Assembly (NCBI RefSeq): GCF_022695515.1
Contig: NZ_JALDPT010000004.1
Location: forward strand, 62,001 to 126,000
DNA length: 64,000 nt
Source of the DNA: Phenylobacterium aquaticum
Lineage (GTDB): Bacteria > Pseudomonadota > Alphaproteobacteria > Caulobacterales > Caulobacteraceae
Direction of reading: 5' to 3'
Positions 55,037 through 64,000 of the stretch are shown in pieces; position 1 is the first letter of the stretch, and every line of letters begins with the position of its first letter. The translations under genes were made by a program, and so were the position numbers. The notes beneath the pieces were generated by a model, which was given only the letters and a program-made list of their open reading frames with translations, ran no database searches and was not told where the DNA came from.

Positions 55037-55843
55037 ATGATCATCGACGCCTGGGCGCAACATCCGACCTTGCGCCACAGTCAGGATCCGGTGTTCGCGT
55101 CGCTGCGTCGATGGAACAAGGCCGAGGCCCCAAGCACCGCCCTGCCCCTGTCCGTGACCCTGGCGGCGATGGACCGCGGCGGCGTCGACAAGGCCCTGAT
55201 CTGCGCCTGGTACGCGCCCCGCAATGTGATGATCTCGAACGACGAGGTCGCCGCATTCGTGGCCCAGGCGCCCGACAGGCTGGTCGGCGTCGGCTCGGCT
55301 GACATCACGCGCCCCATGGAGGCGGTTCAAGAAATCCGCCGGTGTGTCGAGGTGCTGGGGTTCAAGGCCATTCGCATCCTGCCCTGGCTTTGGGAGACGC
55401 CCCCGACGGATCGGCGCTTCTATCCGGCCTATGCCGCCTGTTGCGAGGTGGGTGCGCCCTTCTGCACCCAGATCGGTCACACCGGGCCCCTGGCGCCGTC
55501 GGAAGTCGGGCGGCCGATCTATCTGGATCAGGTGGCGCTGGATTTCCCGGAGCTCAAGATTGTCGGCGGCCATATAGGCTATCCCTGGACCGACGAGGCC
55601 GTCGCCGTGGCGACGAAGCACGAGAATGTCTTCATCGACACCTCCGCCTACACCGCCAGGCGCTATCCCCCCGCCTTGGTCGACTACATGCGCGGGCATG
55701 GCCGGGCCAAGGTGATGTTCGGGACCAACTATCCGATGATCACGCCGGACCGGGCGCTGGAGGGATTGGATGATCTGGGGTTGAGCCCGGAGGCGCGGGC
55801 GGCGTTCCTGGGTGGGACCGCCCGCCAGGTGTTCGCCCTCTAG
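55037..55843 (+). CDS. Amidohydrolase family protein (Amidohydro_2-like)
   Basis: 268 residues from ATG 55037, ten bases after AAGGGG. The TIM-barrel metal-dependent hydrolase/decarboxylase family is indicated by 'IIDAWAQHPT' at the N terminus, 'VGVGSADITRPMEAVQEIRR', 'FKAIRILPWLW', 'IVGGHIGYPWTDEAVAVA' and 'VMFGTNYPMITPDRALEGL'. The usual metal-binding HxH at strand 1 is replaced by AxxH-like 'AWAQHP'. Relatives include ACMSD and resorcylate decarboxylase-like enzymes. Regulation by the divergent TetR is likely. The acyl-CoA ligase follows 115 bases downstream. Confidence 0.86.
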   Translation: MIIDAWAQHPTLRHSQDPVFASLRRWNKAEAPSTALPLSVTLAAMDRGGVDKALICAWYAPRNVMISNDEVAAFVAQAPDRLVGVGSADITRPMEAVQEIRRCVEVLGFKAIRILPWLWETPPTDRRFYPAYAACCEVGAPFCTQIGHTGPLAPSEVGRPIYLDQVALDFPELKIVGGHIGYPWTDEAVAVATKHENVFIDTSAYTARRYPPALVDYMRGHGRAKVMFGTNYPMITPDRALEGLDDLGLSPEARAAFLGGTARQVFAL

Positions 55844-55958
55844 GCGCCGGAAACCCCCAGTTTCCCTCGCGTCGCGCGCGCGCCGCGTTGCCTGGACGGG
55901 CGGGACTCTCTAGCCTAGCGGGGCCTGTAAAAGGGCCAAGATCTGGGAGAGAACGACG

Positions 55959-57866
<1,908 letters not shown>

Positions 57867-58971
57867 CGGTCATCGAACCGACCTTCACCGAGACCAAGTT
57901 CCCCGGCGCCGGCGCTGCGGAGGCCGCGGCGGAAGCCGGCCGCCCTTTTCCCGCTGAGCCGCGGGCTGAGGCCCCGGCTGACCCCCTGCCGGCCCCCGAG
58001 GCCGACGTGTTCGGCGACACGCCCCTGAGCCTGGGCTTCACCCCGGTTGGGACCAAGGCGCGCAAGAAGGCCGCCCGCAAGGCCAAGTCGGGCAAGGCCG
58101 GGTCCGGCGGTCTGTCGGGCGGCTATCTGGACTTCGCCCTGCTGCTGGCGCTCGCGCCGGCGGTCATGGTCGGGGCGGCCATGCTCGGCACCCGCTTCGG
58201 CCTGATGGACTGGAAGACGGGCCTGGGCCTGATCACGCTCGAATGGGCGCCGAAGATCGCCCTGCTCAGCGTGGCCACCGGCCTGGTCGGGGTGATCATC
58301 GCCCTGTTCGCCGGCTTCGGCCGGCTGGGGCTGAAGGCCTTCCTGGTGCTGGGGCTCAGCCTGGCGACCATGGGCGGCTATGTCTGGGCGCGCCAGGCCC
58401 AGATCACCAACCCGCCGGTCAATGACGTGTCCACCGACTGGACCCGGCCGCTGACCTTCTCGCAGCGGATCATGAGCCAGCGGGGCGCCGATTCCGTGCC
58501 GGTGGAGTTCGATCCCGTCGTCCCGCTGGGCGCCGAGTTCTATGCCGGCCGCCGGGTCGCCGAGGTCAACGCCGAGACCTGCGCGGTGGCCCGCCCGCTG
58601 ATCCTGACCGCCGACACCGCGGCCGCCTACGCCCGCGCCAAGGCCGCGGTCGAGCAGGCGGGCCTGGCCCTCGTCACCGACGATCCGCGCCAGGGGCGGC
58701 TGGAGGCCACGGCCCGCAGCCTGCTGTTCGGCCTGCGCAGCGACGTGGTGGTCCGCATCCTGCCCGACCCGCGGGGCGCGCGGATCGACATGCGCGCCGT
58801 GGACCGGGCGCCGACCCCGGACCTGGGCGCCAACTGCACCCGGATCGGCCGGCTGATGGGGTTCATGCGCAGCTGAGGCGCATTTGATTTCGGGCAAGCT
58901 TGGCCGTTTTGATCTCGGTCAAAGCGCGCCCGGCCAGCCGCGGCATTCTCCTTTCAAAGAGGAGATCGCCA

Positions 58972-59088
58972 ATGCCCCACCTGCCCACCCTGGTCCAAGA
59001 GATTTATCTCTACGGCGTGATCGGAGGCTTCAGCCTCCTGGCGGTGGTGCTGTTCGGCACGGCCATCTGGTCGAACGGCAAGTCCTGA
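58972..59088 (+). CDS. Small membrane protein (38 aa)
   Basis: 38 residues from ATG 58972, which follows AAAGAGGAG at ideal distance, a stronger ribosome site than most genes here. Residues 11-33 form one transmembrane helix ('YLYGVIGGFSLLAVVLFGTA'), with 'WSNGKS' at the C terminus. An in-frame extension back to 58900 lacks a ribosome site. Function is unknown. Its stop codon overlaps the start of a hairpin-rich stretch ending in an intrinsic terminator. Confidence 0.72.
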   Translation: MPHLPTLVQEIYLYGVIGGFSLLAVVLFGTAIWSNGKS

Positions 59089-59229
59089 TCTCCGCAGAGT
59101 AGAACTGTCTTCGCCTTTTGGCGTCCTCCTGGGCGGAGATGGTTCGGCGCGGCGGGTCGGAATCGCCAAACGATTTCGGCCCGCCGATCGTCCATGAACC
59201 CCGGTCGCTTCCCCGCGGCCGGGGTTTTT
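59088..59229 (+). ncRNA. Candidate structured RNA or structured 3' UTR
   Basis: Three stems in series. Stem 1: ATCTCCGC (59088-59095) with GCGGAGAT (59133-59140), enclosing the small hairpin CGCC-tttt-GGCG. Stem 2: 15 continuous pairs between 59151-59165 and 59171-59185 with loop CCAAA (two G-U pairs). Stem 3: CCCCGG/CCGGGG followed by TTTTT (terminator). The region is non-coding and directly follows the 38-residue membrane protein, so it may be a 3'-UTR-derived small RNA. I do not recognise an Rfam family. Confidence 0.5.
59197..59229 (+). terminator. Intrinsic terminator after the small membrane protein
   Basis: AACCCCGG (59197-59204) pairs with CCGGGGTT (59219-59226), followed by TTTTT within 59224-59229. 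It separates the membrane protein transcript from the MCP gene 145 bases downstream. Confidence 0.82.
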
Positions 59230-59373
59230 GCTGTTTCGGGCCTGATGCGACATCCCGCCACACCCACAGCAATGTTCCGTTAACCGAGAGGCAAGCGCCA
59301 GCGAGTACCGCAACAAGTAGTCGGTTCTTCGCACTACGGCGAAGACCTGAAGGCGACGTCGCGGGAGACGGAA

Positions 59374-61277
59374 ATGCGGTTCGGTGACCTGAAAATCCCA
59401 ACAAAGCTGATGGCGGTGTTCGCGGTGATGCTGGCGACCATCGCCTGCATGGGCGCCACGCTCTTCGCCAACAACCTCACCTTCCACCACTCCGTCGACC
59501 GCATGAACCAGTCCTATGCGGCGGTGGAGGCGGCCAATGCGGCGGCCTTCCGACTGACCCGCCAGGAGAACTCGCTGCGCGGCTTCCTGCTGTCGGGCGA
59601 CGACTATTACGTGAAGCGGCTGGAGGAGGCCCACAAGCCCAAGTTCCTGGCCGCGCTCGAGACCCTGCACGGCCTGGCCGGTTCGGACTCCGCCGCCCAG
59701 GACCGGGTCAAGGCGATCGAGACCGCCTACGCCGCCTACCGCGCCGCGGCGATCGAGCCCGGCGAGCAGCTGGGCGTCGACCCGGCCACCCGGCCCCAGG
59801 CCGTCGAGCTGGTTCGCCACGACGGCGTGGCCGACAAGGCGGTCGAGCCGGTGGAGGACGCCATCCAGGCGGTCGTCGACACCGCCAAGACCAGCTGGAG
59901 GTGGAATCCAAGGCCCAGGCCAAGGCGCTGCGGGAATCGGGCCTGGCCCTGCTGATCGGCATCACCCTGACCGGCGCCATCGCCGTCGGCGGCGGCCTGA
60001 TCCTGTCGGGCGCCATCGCCGCCCCGGTGACCGCCATGACGGCGGTGATGCGCCGGCTGGCGGCCGGCGACAAGCACATCGACGTCCCCGGCGTCGGCCG
60101 CAAGGACGAGGTGGGCCTGATGGCCGCCGCCCTTCTGTCCTTCAAGGAGGCGGCCATCGCCAATGAGCGCCTGGAGCACGAGGCCGAGGCGGCCCGCGGC
60201 GAGAGCGAACAGGCCCGCGCCGCCAACGAGGCCGAGCGCCGCAAGGTGCAGGCCGAGCAGGAGGAAGTGGTCGACGCGCTGGCCACCGGCCTGGCCCGGC
60301 TGTCGGAGGGCGACCTGGGCGCCCGCATCGATTCGAACTTCTCCGGCCGCTACATGAAGCTGAAGGACGACTTCAACGCCGCCGTCTCGACGCTTGAGGC
60401 GGCCATGACCGCCATCGCGACGGCGACGGGCGGGGTCAATGCCGGCACCGACGAGATCGCCCAGGCCTCCGACGACCTGTCGCGGCGCACCGAGCAGCAG
60501 GCCGCCAGCCTGGAGGAGACCGCCGCCGCCCTGGACGAGATCACCGCCACGGTGCGCCAGACCGCCAGCGGGGCCAAGGAGGCCTCCGGCGTGGTGGCCA
60601 CGGCGCGGTCGGACGCGGCCCGCTCCGGCGAGGTGGTCAAGCAGGCCGTCGCCGCCATGACCGAGATCGAGAGCTCGTCGGGCCAGATCGCCCAGATCAT
60701 CGGCGTCATCGACGAGATCGCCTTCCAGACCAACCTGCTGGCCCTGAACGCCGGGGTCGAGGCGGCACGGGCGGGCGAGGCCGGCAAGGGCTTCGCGGTC
60801 GTCGCCTCCGAGGTGCGGGCGCTGGCCCAGCGCTCGGCCGACGCGGCCCGCGAGATCAAGGCCCTGATCTCGGCCTCCACCACCCAGGTCAGCTCGGGCG
60901 TGCAGCTGGTCGGCCAGACCGGCGAGGCCCTGCAGCGCATCGTCGACCAGGTCGCCCTGATCGACAGCCTGGTGAACACCATCGCCGGCGCGGCGGGCGA
61001 GCAGGCCACGGGCCTCACCGAGGTCAACGCCGCCGTGAACCAGATGGACCAGGTGGTCCAGCAGAACGCGGCCATGGTGGAGGAGGCGACCGCCGCCACC
61101 CACGGCCTGAAGAAGGAAGCCAGCGTCCTGTCCGGCTATGTCGGCCGCTTCCGCTTCAGCGGCGGCGCCCCGCCGGTCCGCGCCACCCAGGCGATCCGGC
61201 CGCGGATGGCCGCCAGCGGCGGCCGCAGCGCCCCGGTCGCGGCCTCGGGCGGCGGCGACGGCTGGGAAGAGTTCTAG
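59374..61277 (+). pseudogene. Methyl-accepting chemotaxis protein, frameshifted
   Basis: An N-terminal transmembrane helix ('[20 protein letters not shown]') and a periplasmic four-helix-like domain lead to residue about 172. There one C is missing (59890-59892, ACC for ACCC). The following frame reads '[20 protein letters not shown]', the second transmembrane helix, a HAMP domain ('[20 protein letters not shown]') and a second HAMP-like segment. The signalling tip is '[20 protein letters not shown]'. There is no NWETF-type tail; the end is 'GWEEF', a related CheR-binding pentapeptide. Corrected length is about 634 residues. Confidence 0.9.
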
Positions 61278-62377
61278 GCGGGCCGAGCCGCTTCGCGGTC
61301 GTGATGGGCGACGATCGCCCGGGCGACCTCGACCATGACCTGCTCCCGGGTCTCGATGGAGGTCCGGGTCTGGGCGATCATCACCGCCACCGCATAGGCG
61401 TGACCGTCCGGGGCGGTGATCACCCCCACGTCATTGAAGCCGGTGGCCACGGGCCCCAGCACCTGGCCGGTGCCGGTCTTGTGGGCGAGCGTCCAGCCCG
61501 GCGGCAGGCCGGCCTTCAGCCGGCTGGGGCCGGTCTCGGCCTCGACCATCAGCTGCAGCAGGAGCTGGGTCGATTGCGGACCCAGCAGGCGTCCGGCGTG
61601 CAGCCGGTCCAGGGCGTTGACCATGCCGTTCGGTGAGGCGGCGTCCGGCGGATGGGCGAGATACTCGTCCAGCGACACCCGGCGGAACTCCAGGGGCAGC
61701 TTGTCGCGATCGTCCCAGAAGCTGTGGGCGAAGGAATATTCGCGACGCCATTCCAGGCCGGCGGTCTCGGTCTGCATGTCCCGCTCGCTGGGGCTGGCGG
61801 TGATGCCGGCGAGCTGGCGGGCGTTGACCGCCGCCTGAACCACGGCGCGCCCGCCGACGGCGTTCAGCAGCACGTCATTGGCGGTGTTGTCGCTCTGGCT
61901 GATCGCCCCGGACAGCAGCTGGCGGATCGTGGCGGCATAGGCGCCGGCGCCCACCACCCGGGCCCGGATCGGCTGGTGGAAGACGCTGAGATCGTCGGGG
62001 CGGATGGTGACGGTGTCCTGCAGCGCCAGCCGGCCCCGGTCCACGGCGTCGAGCACGGCGAGCGCCACCCACAGCTTGCTGACGCTCTGCTGGGGATAGG
62101 GGGCGTCCCCGTCGAAATTGGTCGTCCAGCCTTCCTTCAGATCGCGCACGGCGATGCCGACGCGGCCGTCGAAGCCCTCGCCCAGCTCGGTGATCCTGGC
62201 GGTGAGATCCGGCGCTGCCAGGGTGGCGGCGGCCTGGCGGACCACGCGGCCGTCGACCTTCTGCTCTGGCTCGGTCTTGGCGACGGGGATCAGCAGGACC
62301 AGGGACAAGAGGCCGCCGGCCACCGCGACGCGGGTCAGGAGCCTGGCCAGGGGCATGGGGCGCAGCGTGCGTCGCAT
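61274..62377 (-). CDS. Class A beta-lactamase-like serine hydrolase
   Basis: 367 residues from ATG 62377 (a TTG two codons upstream is better spaced from GGGAGGGAG). An N-terminal hydrophobic segment (14-31) is a signal peptide or anchor. Motifs: SxxK 'SVSK' at 98-101, SDN 'QSDNTAND' at 162-164, and KTG in 'AHKTGTGQ' near 313. Counting from SDN places Glu 198 ('SERDMQ') at the Glu166 position, but the usual Asn170 partner is Gln. The long C-terminal part has '[14 protein letters not shown]', unlike common enzymes. It may hydrolyse penicillins or be a related peptidase. Its stop shares CTAG with the MCP stop. Confidence 0.85.
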   Translation of the reverse strand: MRRTLRPMPLARLLTRVAVAGGLLSLVLLIPVAKTEPEQKVDGRVVRQAAATLAAPDLTARITELGEGFDGRVGIAVRDLKEGWTTNFDGDAPYPQQSVSKLWVALAVLDAVDRGRLALQDTVTIRPDDLSVFHQPIRARVVGAGAYAATIRQLLSGAISQSDNTANDVLLNAVGGRAVVQAAVNARQLAGITASPSERDMQTETAGLEWRREYSFAHSFWDDRDKLPLEFRRVSLDEYLAHPPDAASPNGMVNALDRLHAGRLLGPQSTQLLLQLMVEAETGPSRLKAGLPPGWTLAHKTGTGQVLGPVATGFNDVGVITAPDGHAYAVAVMIAQTRTSIETREQVMVEVARAIVAHHDREAARPA

Positions 62378-62646
62378 CGACAAGATCTGCTCCCTCCCTG
62401 TCCCGTCCGGCGTCCGATGCCGGCACCATAGAGGCGGCGGGGGGCGAGCGCCAACCGGCTCGCCCGAGGCGCGCGCCGGCGCCCTCATTCCAGGCGCCGC
62501 GGACCCCGGGCCGGCGCCGACCCCAGGGTGGGCGCCTGGGCGCCGCTCATCGACCCAGATTGAGGCGCGCCGCGATTGCGCGGCCGCCCTGCCTGTGGCG
62601 AGTCGCGGTCCGTCAAGCGTTAACGAGATATGTACGGGGAAGTGAC

Positions 62647-62994
62647 ATGTCGGATGTCGTGGCGTTCCCACGCCGGACCCGCCGCAGGAAGCCGACCATC
62701 GCCGAGGCGCTGGTCTTCGAGATCGCCCGCTCGCTCCAGGCCTATGGCGGCCAGGCGCACCGGGACATGGTGATCGGCGACATCGCCCGCCGCGCCGGCT
62801 TCGACCACCGCAATCCGCCTCACGACCTGCGCGAGGACCTGATCAGCGCCTTCGACCAGGGCCTCGCCCAGGGCGGCCTGGGCCACACGCATCTGTTCGT
62901 CCTGCCCTTCGGCCCCGGCTCCCACCGCTGGCGGCTCGCCGACGAGGCGGCCGCGGCCAATCTCGAGGACCCCCGGTTCGGCGATACGGGCTGA
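62647..62994 (+). CDS. Conserved small protein of unknown function, family A member 2 (115 aa)
   Basis: 115 residues from ATG 62647, which follows GGGGAAG. After a basic N terminus ('FPRRTRRRKP') it matches the protein at 44737-45072: 'QAHRDMVIGDIARRAG', 'LREDLISAFDQGLAQGGLG' and 'PFGPGSHRWRLADEA' occur in the same order. There is no signal peptide or membrane segment. The basic start and helical body would fit a nucleic-acid-binding protein, but there is no direct evidence. It converges on secA, with one repeat element between. Confidence 0.72.
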   Translation: MSDVVAFPRRTRRRKPTIAEALVFEIARSLQAYGGQAHRDMVIGDIARRAGFDHRNPPHDLREDLISAFDQGLAQGGLGHTHLFVLPFGPGSHRWRLADEAAAANLEDPRFGDTG

Positions 62995-63021
62995 AGGGGG
63001 GCGAACCTCAGCCGAGAGAGC

Positions 63022-63074
63022 CAAAGTCCCCCTCAGGCGCTTCGCGCCAGCTCCCCCAGCGGGGGAGCAACTTG
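63022..63074. repeat. Dispersed palindromic repeat, family R2, copy 3
   Basis: CAAAGTCCCCCTC, the hairpin GGCGC-ttc-GCGCC, then AGCTCCCCCAGC and GGGGGAGCAACTTGG. It closely matches 50181-50238 in the same orientation. It lies between convergent genes, 51 bases beyond the secA stop. Confidence 0.82.
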
Positions 63075-63124
63075 GCGATCGTGACAGGCGTGGCCGCGGC
63101 GTGAACCGCTGGCGGCCCCGGCCC

Positions 63125-64000
63125 TCAGACCAGGGCGCCGTGGCAGTGCTTGAACTTCTTGCCTGAGCCGCAGGGGCAGGCGGCGTTGCGGCCGGTGTCT
63201 TCCCAGCCATGCGGCAGGGCCGAGATCGGCAGGGCCTGGCGCTGTTCCGGCGACAGGCCGTCGGGCAGCTGGCCCATCTGGGCGGCGTTCTCGCCGCTCA
63301 GCGGGTCCATGTGGACCTCGGTGAAGCGGGTCTGGGGCGCGGGCTCCGGCTGCTGGAACTCGAACTCCACCGTCATCAGCCAGCGGGTCACGTTCTGGCG
63401 CAGGTCGACCAGCAGCTTCTCGAACAGTGAGAAGGCCTCGGTCTTGTACTCGTTCAGCGGATCGCGCTGGCCGTAGCCGCGCAGGCCGATGACGTTGCGC
63501 AGGTGGTCCAGATGCATGAGGTGCTCGCGCCACTGCATGTCGACCATCTGCAGCAGGAAGCTCTTCTCGATATTGCGCATCTGATCGGGGCTGATCAGCT
63601 GCTCGCGCTCGGCGGCGCGGGCGTCGGCCGCCGCCTGGATGCGCGCCTGGATCTCTTCGTTGGCGATGCCTTCCTCGGCCGCCCAGGCGGCGATCGGCAG
63701 CTCCAGGCCCAGCATCTCGCGGACATGGTGCTCGAGGCCCGCGACGTCCCACTGCTCGGCATAGGCCTTGGGCGGCAGGTGGCGGGTGACCAGGTCCTCG
63801 ATGGTGTCCTGGCGCATCTCGTTGATGACGTCGGACAGGTCGGCGGCGGTCATGAACTCGGCGCGCTGCTCGAACACGGCCTTGCGCTGGTCGTTGACGA
63901 CGTCGTCGTACTTCAGGAGGTTCTTGCGGATTTCGTAGTTGCGCTGTTCGACGCGCTTCTGGGCCGTGGCGATCGCGCCGTTCAGCCACTTGTGGGTGAT
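63125..64000 (-). CDS. secA: Preprotein translocase ATPase SecA, C-terminal part (runs off the window)
   Basis: The last 291 codons of SecA on the minus strand, open to the window edge. '[20 protein letters not shown]' followed by VVNDQR is the invariant start of the helical scaffold/wing region. '[20 protein letters not shown]' and '[19 protein letters not shown]' belong to the helical scaffold domain. A variable linker follows, then the zinc-binding tail '[14 protein letters not shown]', which contacts SecB and ribosomes. SecA drives export of unfolded preproteins through SecYEG. The N-terminal two-thirds lie beyond 64000. Confidence 0.97.
   Translation of the reverse strand: MTHKWLNGAIATAQKRVEQRNYEIRKNLLKYDDVVNDQRKAVFEQRAEFMTAADLSDVINEMRQDTIEDLVTRHLPPKAYAEQWDVAGLEHHVREMLGLELPIAAWAAEEGIANEEIQARIQAAADARAAEREQLISPDQMRNIEKSFLLQMVDMQWREHLMHLDHLRNVIGLRGYGQRDPLNEYKTEAFSLFEKLLVDLRQNVTRWLMTVEFEFQQPEPAPQTRFTEVHMDPLSGENAAQMGQLPDGLSPEQRQALPISALPHGWEDTGRNAACPCGSGKKFKHCHGALV

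Overview
The window is high-GC (third codon positions almost always G or C) and densely packed with short intergenic gaps. Two large TonB-dependent receptors with near-identical leaders, a UrcA-family protein, HWE-type and hybrid histidine kinases, and a GC-rich tRNA-CAT point to an alphaproteobacterium of the order Caulobacterales (Caulobacter/Phenylobacterium-like). This assignment is an inference from gene content; no rRNA or other definitive marker is present.

Layout. 0-7 kb: a winged-helix regulator, an exported M20 amidohydrolase, a PAS/HWE kinase, uvrC-pgsA and a pirin. 6.8-10.8 kb: an Lrp-type regulator divergent from a fused indolepyruvate ferredoxin oxidoreductase. 10.8-15.5 kb: a YwqG-like protein, a serine hydrolase, a two-block pentapeptide-repeat protein and an L-2-hydroxyglutarate oxidase-like flavoprotein. 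15.5-21.5 kb: a GT4 glycosyltransferase coupled to an AsnB-type amidotransferase that carries a palindromic repeat inside its reading frame, a tRNA, a frameshifted radical SAM/SPASM gene, a 70-residue protein and an RTX metalloprotease. 22-27.5 kb: an oxidoreductase/methyltransferase pair and an EmrAB-type efflux locus (EmrB-like MFS divergent from TetR-thioesterase-HlyD). 27.5-34.7 kb: a degenerate kinase-receiver protein and two TonB receptors sharing a promoter-proximal element. 34.9-36.7 kb: queC-queE-queD for preQ0 synthesis. 37-48 kb: a response regulator, aroC, a J-domain protein, an exported hydrolase, a hybrid kinase, a flavoprotein, two small unknown proteins, pdxH, an APH-AAA fusion and a thioredoxin-like protein. 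48-55.8 kb: a repeat-rich stretch with a cNMP/thioredoxin-reductase-like gene, an S9 peptidase, UrcA, a sulfatase, and a TetR with a double-palindrome operator divergent from an amidohydrolase. 56-64 kb: an acyl-CoA ligase running into a DUF1499 membrane protein through a proline-rich linker, a 38-residue membrane protein with a structured 3' region, an MCP, a class A beta-lactamase-like protein, a second member of the small unknown family, and the 3' end of secA.

Two things dominate interpretation. First, at least eight otherwise conserved genes are broken or scrambled by one- or two-base indels, mostly a missing base in a short G/C run. This looks more like residual assembly error than pseudogene decay. 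Second, short palindromic repeats recur between genes and once inside asnB. I found no CRISPR array, transposase, integrase or phage genes. The most promising unexplained items are the shared promoter element of the TonB receptors, the ligase-DUF1499 continuity, the kinase whose phospho-acceptor His is replaced, the QueD lacking the usual Cys, the paralogous pair of small unknown proteins, and the hairpin-rich transcript candidate before the MCP gene.
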